From Collinsella aerofaciens (lineage in GTDB: Bacteria; Actinomycetota; Coriobacteriia; Coriobacteriales; Coriobacteriaceae), in NCBI GenBank assembly GCA_021639365.1, contig JAJXHK010000035.1, positions 5,631 through 22,611 on the forward strand: DNA of 16,981 nt, read 5' to 3'. Each line of letters opens with the position of its first letter. Position 1 is the stretch's first letter. The translations under genes were made by a program, and so were the position numbers. Shown here piece after piece: positions 1 through 7,075 of the stretch. Below the pieces are notes generated by a model. The model had not been told where the DNA came from. It saw nothing but the letters and a program-made list of their open reading frames with translations, and did not search any database.

Positions 1-12
1 TTCGTACTGTGC

Positions 13-41
13 TTGCACGTTTCCGCAGCTATTGGTATAGT
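13..41 (+). promoter_or_regulatory. Probable sigma-70 promoter for the rimP-nusA-infB operon
   Basis: A -35 box TTGCAC (13-18) is separated by 17 nt from a -10 box TATAGT (36-41), so both boxes and the spacing fit a housekeeping promoter well. Transcription would start near 48-50, inside a small inverted repeat TTTGC-TT-GCAAA (41-52). The next gene is rimP at 120, giving a leader of about 70 nt that contains the hairpin at 67-96. What lies upstream of base 1 is unknown. Confidence 0.7.
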
Positions 42-66
42 TTGCTTGCAAATGAAGTTGTAATTG

Positions 67-99
67 AAAGAAGTGGGGTTTCGGCCCCGCTTCTTTTTT
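67..99 (+). terminator. Terminator-like hairpin in the rimP leader
   Basis: Bases 67-78 pair with 85-96 in a 12-bp stem (one T-G wobble at 74/89) around a 6-nt loop TTTCGG, and the stem runs into a T tract at 94-99. This has the form of an intrinsic terminator. It lies downstream of a good promoter and 21 nt before the rimP start, so it is either an attenuator within the operon leader or, less likely, the terminator of a gene left of the window. The T tract ends in G after six T, which suggests it may be factor-sensitive rather than absolute. Confidence 0.75.
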
Positions 100-119
100 G
101 TATGGATGGAGGTGCCGCA

Positions 120-614
120 ATGGTTAAGACCAAGACCGAGCAGGCGATCATCGACGCACTCGAGGCCGCCGCTCCACAGCACGATGTCGACATCGTCGAC
201 GTCGAGCTCGTGGGTGCCACTAAGGCCCCCTGCGTGCGCGTGCGTATCGAGGGTGCCGAGGGTCAGAGCCTGTCTCTCAACGACGTCACGGCCAACACCA
301 AGTGGGTCGGCGATGTGATTGAGGAACTCGATCCTATCTCTTCGAGCTATACGCTTGAGGTGTCGAGCCCGGGCATGGCGCGCCCGCTGCGCCGCCCGTG
401 CGACTTTGCCCGCTTTGTTGGCGAGAACTGTGAGCTCACCTCCACCGCTACCGAGGGCCGTCGCAAGTACGCCGGCAAGATTGCCGCTGCGACCGAGACC
501 GACGTGACCCTCGAGCTCGAGGACGGCGAGTCCGTCACCCTCGATTTCTCTGATGTTAAAAAGTGCAAGTTGAAGCCCACCTACGACTTCAAGCCCGCGA
601 AGGAAGGAAAGTAA
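120..614 (+). CDS. rimP: Ribosome maturation factor RimP
   Basis: RimP (164 aa) binds the nascent 30S subunit in the cytoplasm and helps fold the head region during 16S rRNA and small-subunit maturation. The conserved RimP core is visible: the region around DVDIVDVELVGATKAP, a central segment that includes SYTLEVSSPGMARPLRRP (the family signature LEVSSPGxxRPL), and a C-terminal SH3-like beta domain ending KKCKLKPTYDF. The ATG at 120 was chosen because GGAGGT (108-113) lies 6 nt before it. The open frame extends back to base 9, but that part crosses the leader hairpin and does not resemble RimP. The stop is separated from nusA by one base, and the nusA ribosome binding site lies in the last rimP codons, so the two are likely translationally coupled. 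Position directly before nusA is the classical arrangement. Confidence 0.95.
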   Translation: MVKTKTEQAIIDALEAAAPQHDVDIVDVELVGATKAPCVRVRIEGAEGQSLSLNDVTANTKWVGDVIEELDPISSSYTLEVSSPGMARPLRRPCDFARFVGENCELTSTATEGRRKYAGKIAAATETDVTLELEDGESVTLDFSDVKKCKLKPTYDFKPAKEGK

Positions 615-615
615 G

Positions 616-1863
616 ATGGCAGCATCCGACATGATGTCCGCCCTGATGGAGCTTTGCCAGGAGAAGCACATCGACCAGCTCTACCTGATCGACCGCCTGG
701 AGCAGTCGCTCGCCAAGAGCTATGCCGAGATCCTGCATCTTGAGTGGGGCGCCAAGGTGACCATCGACCGCACCACCGGCAAGATCTACGTCTACCGCCT
801 GGAGCCGATCGACGATTCCATGGACGAGGAGGGCAACTTCACCGAGTTTGAGGAGATCGACGTCACCCCCAAGAACACGAGCCGCATTGCTGCCCAGCAC
901 GCCAAGGCCGAGATCAACGCCATCGTGCGTAACTCCGCCCGCGAGCAGATCTACGAGGAGTTCTCCGGCCGCATCGGTGACCTCATCAGCGGTACCGTGC
1001 TGCAGTCCACGCCCGACTTCACGATCGTCAAGATTCGTGAAGGCGTCGAGGCCGAGTTGCCGCACTTCGATCAGCGCCGTTACGAGAACGAGCGCAACGA
1101 GCGTCCGATGGGCGAGCGCTACCTGCACAACCAGCATATCAAGGCCGTGATCATCGACGTTCGCGACCCCAACTCCAACCTGCAGCCGGTTCGTGGCGAG
1201 CACAGCCGTCCGCCGATTGTCATCTCCCGTACCCACCCCGAGCTCATGCGTCGTCTGTTTGAGCAGGAGGTGCCCGAGATCTATGAGGGCACCGTCCAGA
1301 TCAAGTCGATCGCCCGCGAGCCTGGCCAGCGTTCCAAGGTTGCCGTCCACTCGCTCGACGACCGTCTGGATCCCGTGGGTGCCTGCGTCGGCCCCAAGGG
1401 CAGCCGTGTTCGCGCTGTCGTGGGCGAGCTCCGTGGCGAGCGCGTCGACGTCATCCTGTGGGATGCCGATCCTGCCGTCTACGTCGCCAACGCCCTTTCG
1501 CCCGCTAAGGTCACCCGCGTTCTCATCGACGAGGAGAAGGCCTACGCCGGCGTCATCGTGCCCGACGACCAGCTGTCCCTCGCCATCGGCAAGGAAGGCC
1601 AGAACGCCCGCCTCGCTGCGCGCCTGACCGGCTGGCACATCGACATCAAGTCCGAGACGCTTGCCGCCGATATCCTCAAGAACGTTCCCGTTCACGAGGA
1701 GCCCACCGCCGACCTGATCGGTGACGAGGAGGACGAGGACGTCCGCCGCTGCGAGTACGTGTCCGAGGACGGCGTCCAGTGCCGCAACCAGGCCCGTCCC
1801 GGCTCCCGTTTCTGCGGTGTCCACGACACCGACGCCTTCGATGATGCGGAGGACCTGATCTAG
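616..1863 (+). CDS. nusA: Transcription termination/antitermination factor NusA, with a Cys/His tail
   Basis: NusA (415 aa) binds RNA polymerase near the RNA exit channel, enhances pausing and intrinsic termination, and takes part in antitermination. An N-terminal polymerase-binding domain covers about residues 1-118, followed by an S1 domain (about 119-185), KH1 with GPKG at 259-262, and KH2 with GKEGQ at 325-329. The proteobacterial C-terminal acidic repeats are absent, as expected outside that group. Instead an acidic linker leads to a short tail with C379, C389, C400 and H403, spaced like a small zinc-binding site; the final residues are acidic again. The ribosome binding site AGGAAGGA (601-608) is within rimP. 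NusA identity is certain; the function of the tail is unknown and its metal binding is inferred only from residue spacing. Confidence 0.97.
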   Translation: MAASDMMSALMELCQEKHIDQLYLIDRLEQSLAKSYAEILHLEWGAKVTIDRTTGKIYVYRLEPIDDSMDEEGNFTEFEEIDVTPKNTSRIAAQHAKAEINAIVRNSAREQIYEEFSGRIGDLISGTVLQSTPDFTIVKIREGVEAELPHFDQRRYENERNERPMGERYLHNQHIKAVIIDVRDPNSNLQPVRGEHSRPPIVISRTHPELMRRLFEQEVPEIYEGTVQIKSIAREPGQRSKVAVHSLDDRLDPVGACVGPKGSRVRAVVGELRGERVDVILWDADPAVYVANALSPAKVTRVLIDEEKAYAGVIVPDDQLSLAIGKEGQNARLAARLTGWHIDIKSETLAADILKNVPVHEEPTADLIGDEEDEDVRRCEYVSEDGVQCRNQARPGSRFCGVHDTDAFDDAEDLI

Positions 1864-1872
1864 CGCGCGGTC

Positions 1873-1893
1873 GCGCCGGGCGGGTCCCGGCGC
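1873..1893 (+). other. GC-rich hairpin after nusA
   Basis: GCGCCGGG (1873-1880) and CCCGGCGC (1886-1893) form a perfect 8-bp stem with a 5-nt loop. It starts about 10 nt after the nusA stop. No T tract follows, so it is not a standard intrinsic terminator; it could stabilise the 3' end of a processed nusA transcript, act as a pause site or be a weak attenuator ahead of infB. Function is not shown by the sequence. Confidence 0.6.
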
Positions 1894-1918
1894 ATCTCCT
1901 ACGCTCGTTCAGTCTCTA

Positions 1919-1933
1919 GGCACCCAAGGTGCC
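1919..1933 (+). other. Small hairpin just upstream of the infB ribosome binding site
   Basis: GGCACC (1919-1924) and GGTGCC (1928-1933) form a perfect 6-bp stem with a 3-nt loop. It ends 8 nt before the infB Shine-Dalgarno-like TAGGTGA (1942-1948). The hairpin leaves the ribosome binding site single-stranded, so it may protect or present it rather than block it. A similar hairpin precedes the ribosome binding site at 12199. Confidence 0.5.
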
Positions 1934-1954
1934 AGAAAGGGTAGGTGAAGCCAT

Positions 1955-4669
1955 ATGGCAAAAGTCCGTGTGTCCACCCTGGCCAAAGAGTTCGGCATGA
2001 CCTCCAAGGAACTGATGGGTCATCTCGCCGATATGAAGATTCCCGCTAAGTCCGCTTCCTCCACCTTGGAGGATGCCTATGTCGCCATGGTCCGCAAGCA
2101 GCTCGCCTCGGTGATCGAGGCCCGCGCTCAGGAAGTCGAGGCCGCCAAGCAGGCCGAGGAGCAGGCAGCTGCCGCCGAGGAGGCCGCTCGCGCCGCCGAG
2201 GCCGAGCGCGAGCGCATCGCCGCCGAGAAGGCACGCGAGGAGGAGCGCCGCCAGTTTGCCGCAGCCCAGGCTGCCGAGGAGGCTGCCCGCGCCGAGGCCG
2301 AGGCCAAGAAGAAGGCCGAGCAGGAGCGCCTTGCCCGCGAGAAGGAGGAGGCTGCCCGCGAGGCCCAGCGCCGCGCCGTTCCCGCTTCCGACTCCGGTTC
2401 GCGTTTCCGCTCGCTGCTCGACCAGATCGCCGCACAGGAGACCGTGCTCAAGGAGAAGAAGGACGCCGAGGACAAGGCCAAGGCCGAGCGCGCCGCCGAG
2501 CGCGGTAACCGTCGTGGCGGCAACAACGACCGCCGCGGTGGCCGTCGTAACGATCGCAACGCCTCCGACAACAACTCCGAGCGCAACGCCTCCGAGAGCC
2601 GTCCGCACAGCCATCGCACCAACGCCAGCAACAACGTCGCTGCCGGCATGGACTTCCCCAACCCCGACAAGCAGGGCAAGGGCAAGAAGCGCAAGGGCGG
2701 TCACAACAACGAAGAGGACCACTATAGCCGCATGGCTCGCGAGGCCGAGGAGTACAGCCGCGAGAAGGTGCTCGAGGAGGCTCGTGCTGCCGTCGAGGAG
2801 GCCTCTCGCGAGTCCACCGGTCGCCGCAAGAAGCGCAAGGAGAAGCGCGAACGTGAGGCTGCCAAGGCTCAGGAGGAGCGCAAGATAGAGGAGGCGCTGG
2901 CCCAGGGCGTGAACCCCGAGGAGCTCGACGCCATCAAGGTCTCCCAGGGCGTTACCGTCCAGGAGCTCGCCGAGGCTCTCGACGTTCCGGCCAACGACAT
3001 CATCAAGCGCCTGTTCCTGCTGGGTACGCCGCTCACCATGACGCAGTCCATGTCCGACGACCTCGTCGAGCTCGTTGCCGACGACCTGGGCCGACAGATC
3101 AAGATCATCACCCCCGAGGAGGAGAACACCTTCTCGTTCTACGACGATCCCGCCGACCTTAAGCCGCGCGCACCGGTCGTCACCGTCATGGGCCACGTCG
3201 ACCACGGCAAGACGTCGCTGCTCGACGCTATCCGTCACACCGGCGTCGCTGCCGGCGAGGCGGGCGGCATTACGCAGGCCATCGGTGCTTCGCAGGTCAT
3301 GATCAACGACCGCAAGATCACCTTCATCGATACCCCGGGCCACGCCACCTTTACGGCTATGCGTGCCCGTGGTGCCAAGGTGACCGACATCGTCATTCTG
3401 ATCGTGGCTGCCGACGACGGCGTCATGCCCCAGACGGTCGAGTCGATCAACCACGCCAAGGCCGCCGGCGTTCCCATCGTCGTTGCCGTCAACAAGATCG
3501 ATAAGCCCGGCGCCAACCCCGACCGCGTGCGCCAGGAGCTCACCGAGTACGGTGTCATCCCCGAGGAGTGGGGCGGACAGAACATGTTCGTCAACATCTC
3601 GGCGAAGCAGAAGATCGGTATCGACGACCTGCTCGAGACCGTGCTGCTCCAGGCAGATGTGCTCGAGCTCAAGGCCAACCCGGACACCTTTGCCTCCGGC
3701 AACGTCCTCGAGGCCAAGCTCGACAAGGGCCGCGGCTCGGTTGCTACCGTGCTCGTGACCCGCGGTACCCTGCACGTGGGTGATACACTGGTCGCCGGCC
3801 TCACCTACGGCCGCGTCCGCGCCATGCTCGACCCCAAGGGCCGCGCCGTCACCGAGGCCGGCCCCTCCGACGCCGTCGAGATCCTGGGCCTGCAGTCCGT
3901 GCCCAACGCCGGTGACGAGTTCCGCGTGTTCGAGGATGAGCGCGAGGCTCGCGCCCTTGCCGACGAGCGTTCGCTCAAGGCCCGTATCGAGGAGCAGAGC
4001 CGCGTGAAGCACGTCACGCTCGAGAACCTCTTCGAGACCATCGCCGACGCTGAGGTCAAGGAGCTCAACCTGATCATCAAGGCCGACGTCCAGGGTTCCA
4101 TCGAGGCCCTTCAGGACTCGCTCGACAAGATGGATCAGTCCGAGGTTCGTATCAACACGATCCACTCCGCCGTTGGTGCCATCAACGAGACCGACGTCGT
4201 CCTGGCCGACGCCTCCAACGCCATCATCATCGGCTTTGGCGTCCGTCCCGACGGTAAGGCCCGCTCCGCCGCCGAGCGCGAGGGCGTCGAGATCCGTTGC
4301 TACGACGTCATCTACAAGTGCCTCGAGGAGCTCGACGCTGCCCGTATCGGCATGCTCAAGCCCACCGAGGTCGAGGTCTCCACGGGTACCGCGACCGTCC
4401 TGGACACCTTCAAGGTGCCCAAAGTCGGTATCGCCGCCGGTGTCCGTGTCGAAGAGGGCGAGATCGCCGCGACCGATTCCGTGCGTCTGGTGCGCGACGG
4501 CATCGTGGTCTTCAACGGCAAGATCGCCTCGATGCGTCACTACAAGGACGAGGCCAAGAGCCTCAAGAGCGGTTCCGAGGGCGGCATTGGCCTGGAGAAC
4601 TTCCAGGACATCAAGCCCGGCGACCAGATCGAGGGTTACCGCATCGACCAGGTTGCCCGTACCGAGTAG
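1955..4669 (+). CDS. infB: Translation initiation factor IF-2
   Basis: IF-2 (904 aa) is the GTPase that brings initiator fMet-tRNA to the 30S subunit and promotes subunit joining. An IF2_N helical domain occupies residues 1-50, then a long Ala/Glu/Arg-rich, probably coiled-coil segment (about 55-175), an Arg/Gly/Asn-rich low-complexity stretch (183-228), a Lys-rich charged part, and a second IF2_N-like domain (about 333-380). The G domain shows G1 GHVDHGKT (413-420), the switch I threonine in GGITQ (437-441), G3 DTPGH (459-463), G4 NKID (513-516) and G5 SAK (549-551). Domains II, III and the fMet-tRNA-binding C-terminal domain follow, ending near GDQIEGYR. Start ATG 1955 has TAGGTGA 6 nt upstream. 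The usual neighbour ylxR is missing between nusA and infB; rbfA follows after 11 nt. Confidence 0.98.
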   Translation: MAKVRVSTLAKEFGMTSKELMGHLADMKIPAKSASSTLEDAYVAMVRKQLASVIEARAQEVEAAKQAEEQAAAAEEAARAAEAERERIAAEKAREEERRQFAAAQAAEEAARAEAEAKKKAEQERLAREKEEAAREAQRRAVPASDSGSRFRSLLDQIAAQETVLKEKKDAEDKAKAERAAERGNRRGGNNDRRGGRRNDRNASDNNSERNASESRPHSHRTNASNNVAAGMDFPNPDKQGKGKKRKGGHNNEEDHYSRMAREAEEYSREKVLEEARAAVEEASRESTGRRKKRKEKREREAAKAQEERKIEEALAQGVNPEELDAIKVSQGVTVQELAEALDVPANDIIKRLFLLGTPLTMTQSMSDDLVELVADDLGRQIKIITPEEENTFSFYDDPADLKPRAPVVTVMGHVDHGKTSLLDAIRHTGVAAGEAGGITQAIGASQVMINDRKITFIDTPGHATFTAMRARGAKVTDIVILIVAADDGVMPQTVESINHAKAAGVPIVVAVNKIDKPGANPDRVRQELTEYGVIPEEWGGQNMFVNISAKQKIGIDDLLETVLLQADVLELKANPDTFASGNVLEAKLDKGRGSVATVLVTRGTLHVGDTLVAGLTYGRVRAMLDPKGRAVTEAGPSDAVEILGLQSVPNAGDEFRVFEDEREARALADERSLKARIEEQSRVKHVTLENLFETIADAEVKELNLIIKADVQGSIEALQDSLDKMDQSEVRINTIHSAVGAINETDVVLADASNAIIIGFGVRPDGKARSAAEREGVEIRCYDVIYKCLEELDAARIGMLKPTEVEVSTGTATVLDTFKVPKVGIAAGVRVEEGEIAATDSVRLVRDGIVVFNGKIASMRHYKDEAKSLKSGSEGGIGLENFQDIKPGDQIEGYRIDQVARTE

Positions 4670-4680
4670 GGGGTAGCGCT

Positions 4681-5091
4681 ATGAAGCAAACGCAGGCAAC
4701 CCGCCGTCTGGGCGAGCAGCTTCGCGAGAAGCTTGGTTATATCCTGCTCTTTGAGGTTTCCGATCCGCGTCTCGACCTGGTTACTTTGACCGCGGTCGAG
4801 GTCGCGGTGGACCGTTCGTTCGCGCGTGTGTTCGTGTCGTGCGATGCGAGCCGCTACGACGAGGTCATGGAGGCGCTCGCAAGCGCTAAGGGCCGTATTC
4901 GCAGCCTGTTGGCTCGCTCGCTCGATTGGCGTGTTACGCCCGAGCTCGATTTTCGCATCGATCGCTCGACCGATGAGGCCGAGCGCATCACGCGTGCGCT
5001 GGAAAACGTTCCCGCCACGCTTGCGATCGAAAAGGACGAGGACGGCTATCCGATAGCGGATGCCGCCCAGGAGGCAGCTTTAGATGACTAA
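4681..5091 (+). CDS. rbfA: 30S ribosome-binding factor RbfA
   Basis: RbfA (136 aa) is a small single KH-like domain protein that binds the immature 30S subunit near the 5' end of 16S rRNA and helps late maturation and cold adaptation. The sequence shows the family pattern: an N-terminal helix (RRLGEQLREKLGYIL), SDPRLDLVTLTAVEV, the strand ARVFVSC, the helix with AKGRIRSLLA, and the conserved RVTPELDFRID. The frame is open well upstream inside infB, but that part is not RbfA-like; ATG 4681 lies 11 nt after the infB stop with a weak GGGGT ribosome binding site (4670-4674), which suggests coupling to infB translation. A short acidic C-terminal tail follows the domain. It overlaps nrnA by 8 nt. 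The infB-rbfA order is conserved widely. Confidence 0.95.
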   Translation: MKQTQATRRLGEQLREKLGYILLFEVSDPRLDLVTLTAVEVAVDRSFARVFVSCDASRYDEVMEALASAKGRIRSLLARSLDWRVTPELDFRIDRSTDEAERITRALENVPATLAIEKDEDGYPIADAAQEAALDD

Positions 5092-6127
5092 TTCCGCCGA
5101 CCTCGCCTCGTGCGAGTCTGCAGATATTCAACGACGCATCCTCGAGCTTATCGAGGGTGCGTCCTCCATTGCGATTTCGGGACACACTTCTCCCGATGGC
5201 GACGCCCTGGGCTCCGTGCTGGGTTTGGGCCTCTCGCTTATGAAGTTTTTCCCTAATAAGGACATTGCGCTGCTGCTGGCAGACGATGACCCGGTTCCGC
5301 GCATTTACCGCTTTATGGAGGGTGCCGATCGCCTAGTGCCGGCATCTGCGTATACCGGCAATCCGGACCTGTTCATCTCGGTGGACGTGCCGGTCGTCGA
5401 GCGTCTAAATAATTCCGCCGAGGTGCTTCGTCGCTCCAAGCATGTGGTGTGCTTCGATCACCATCCGGCGCGCGAGGAGTTTGCCGAGCTCAGCCTGAGG
5501 CGCGTCGAAGCCGCAGCCTGCGCCATGATCATCGACCGCTTCTTGGACAATTGCGGCATTGTCGCACGTGATGGCGTTGCGACTTGCCTGCTGTGTGGTT
5601 TGGTTACCGATACCGGCCGTTTTCAGTACCAAAACGCCGATGCCGCCGCGTTCCATGCAGCCTCGCGTCTGGTTGCCCACGGTGCCGATCCGGCGCGTGT
5701 GGCACTCGAGGTCTACCAGAGCATGCGCGTTGAGTTTTTGCACCTCAAGTCCATCGTTATGGGCCGCATCAAGACGGTGGCCCACGGGCGCGTCGCGTAT
5801 AGTTACGCGTACCAGAGTGACCTTGAGGCTTGCGGCGTCACCTCGGATGAGTGCGACGGCCTGGTCGATGTGGTGCGCTCGGTGATGGGCGTCGAGGTCT
5901 GCCTGTTCCTGAAGGGCATTGAGGGCGATACCAAGGTGCGCGGCAACCTGCGCTCTAAGGGCGACCTCAATGTTTCCGAGATCGCTGCTGCATTTGGCGG
6001 AGGCGGACATCCCGCTGCCGCCGGTTTCTCCAATAACGGAACGATTCTCGAGACGCTCACCGTGGCACTTCCCATGCTGGCCGAGCTGGTAGGGGAGGAT
6101 CCCGCTTCGGTGACCGTCGAGCTTTAA
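5084..6127 (+). CDS. nrnA: DHH/DHHA1 phosphoesterase, NrnA-like nanoRNase / pAp phosphatase
   Basis: This 347-aa protein belongs to the DHH-DHHA1 family; NrnA members degrade 2-5 nt RNAs to mononucleotides and dephosphorylate 3'-phosphoadenosine 5'-phosphate, in the cytoplasm with Mn2+. Metal-binding motifs are present: GHTSPDGDALGS with H34, D38 and D40, the aspartate in SVDVP, and FDHHP with D125-H126-H127. The DHHA1 substrate domain carries GGGGHPAAAG (from 305). ATG 5084 overlaps the rbfA stop by 8 nt and has AGGAGG at 5069-5074, a strong site 9 nt upstream. Location between rbfA and truB matches the common Gram-positive order rbfA-nrnA-truB-ribF. The family also contains c-di-AMP/pApA phosphodiesterases, but the GdpP-type membrane and PAS/GGDEF parts are absent, so NrnA is preferred. 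Confidence 0.9.
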   Translation: MTNSADLASCESADIQRRILELIEGASSIAISGHTSPDGDALGSVLGLGLSLMKFFPNKDIALLLADDDPVPRIYRFMEGADRLVPASAYTGNPDLFISVDVPVVERLNNSAEVLRRSKHVVCFDHHPAREEFAELSLRRVEAAACAMIIDRFLDNCGIVARDGVATCLLCGLVTDTGRFQYQNADAAAFHAASRLVAHGADPARVALEVYQSMRVEFLHLKSIVMGRIKTVAHGRVAYSYAYQSDLEACGVTSDECDGLVDVVRSVMGVEVCLFLKGIEGDTKVRGNLRSKGDLNVSEIAAAFGGGGHPAAAGFSNNGTILETLTVALPMLAELVGEDPASVTVEL

Positions 6128-6142
6128 CTTTTTGGATGGTAC

Positions 6143-7075
6143 ATGGCTCGTCGTACGCCTTCTCAACTGAATATGCTGCTCGCCGTCGATAAGCCGGTGG
6201 GCTGCACGTCCCACGATGTGGTCTCGCAATGTCGGCGCGCCCTCCATGAGCGGCGCGTCGGCCATGCCGGCACGCTCGACCCCATGGCATCGGGTGTCAT
6301 GGTGGTGGGCGTGGGCCAGGCCACCCGTCTGCTGGGCATGCTCACGCTCGATACCAAAAGCTATGTCGCCGACATTTCGTTTGGCGCCGAGACCAATACC
6401 GATGATGCGGAGGGCGAGGCGGTCCGCACGGTGGCTGTTGCCAACGAGCTCCGCGATCCTGCCTATGCCCGTGAGCGCTTGGCCGCTATGCTGGGTCCGC
6501 AGATGCAGGTGCCGCCGGCGTTTTCGGCTATCTCGGTCAATGGCGTTCGCGCCTACAAATCTGCTCGCGAGGGCAATGCGGTGGACCTACCTCCGCGTCC
6601 CGTCGAGGTCTATGCCGCCGACCTGATTGCCGTGGGCGGCGAAGGTGATGCGTGTGTGTGGACCGTGGCGTTCTCGGTGAGCAAGGGCACCTATATCCGT
6701 GCGCTCGCTCGCGACTTGGGCCGCGCCTGCGAGAGCGCCGCGCACATTTCTGCGCTGCGCCGCACGGCCTCCGGTGTTGTTTCCATTGGCGCTTGTCATG
6801 CGGTTGAGGAGCTTTCTCCCGAGTCCGCGGCTGGCTTTGCCCTGGATCCCATTGCAGCCCTGGGCGCCACGCGTGTTGACTTGCCTGGCAATCTTGCCGA
6901 CGATCTGCTCTGCGGCCGACGCATTCCCGTTGAGCGTGCGTTTGCCGATTTTGATGCCTCGAAGGCGCCTTTTGCGTTGGTGCTCGATGGGGGACTCAAG
7001 GCGCTCGCCCGCATCGAAAGTGGCCGCTTTGTCATGGAGCACGTGTTTCCGCAGGCAATCGGCGGTGTTCGATGA
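6143..7075 (+). CDS. truB: tRNA pseudouridine(55) synthase TruB
   Basis: TruB (310 aa) converts U55 in the T-loop of elongator tRNAs to pseudouridine. The catalytic motif GHAGTLDPMASGV is at 40-52 with nucleophile D46; the preceding DKPVGCTSHDVV (16-27) and later KGTYIRALARDLG are also family signatures. The C-terminal part after about residue 240 is less conserved and is the place of the PUA-like domain in longer homologues. ATG 6143 follows the nrnA stop by 15 nt with only a weak GGATGG (6134-6139); the ATG at 6173 (residue 11) sits directly before LLAVDKP and is a possible alternative start. The stop overlaps the ribF start by 4 nt (ATGA), so the pair is probably coupled. Confidence 0.95.
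   Translation: MARRTPSQLNMLLAVDKPVGCTSHDVVSQCRRALHERRVGHAGTLDPMASGVMVVGVGQATRLLGMLTLDTKSYVADISFGAETNTDDAEGEAVRTVAVANELRDPAYARERLAAMLGPQMQVPPAFSAISVNGVRAYKSAREGNAVDLPPRPVEVYAADLIAVGGEGDACVWTVAFSVSKGTYIRALARDLGRACESAAHISALRRTASGVVSIGACHAVEELSPESAAGFALDPIAALGATRVDLPGNLADDLLCGRRIPVERAFADFDASKAPFALVLDGGLKALARIESGRFVMEHVFPQAIGGVR

Noticed and set aside
9..119. Upstream extension of the rimP frame to base 9.
   Set aside because: It would start at the -35 region and run through the promoter and hairpin; GGAGGT before 120 and RimP homology begin at 120.
1916..4540. 874-codon open frame on the minus strand opposite infB.
   Set aside because: It is codon-aligned with infB and stays open because infB rarely uses TTA, CTA and TCA, the complements of stop codons. 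Its translation is rich in Leu, Gly, Asp and Val runs, has no recognisable motif and no ribosome binding site.
4297..4680. Upstream extension of the rbfA frame inside infB.
   Set aside because: The residues before 4681 are an out-of-frame reading of infB, and RbfA similarity starts exactly at ATG 4681.
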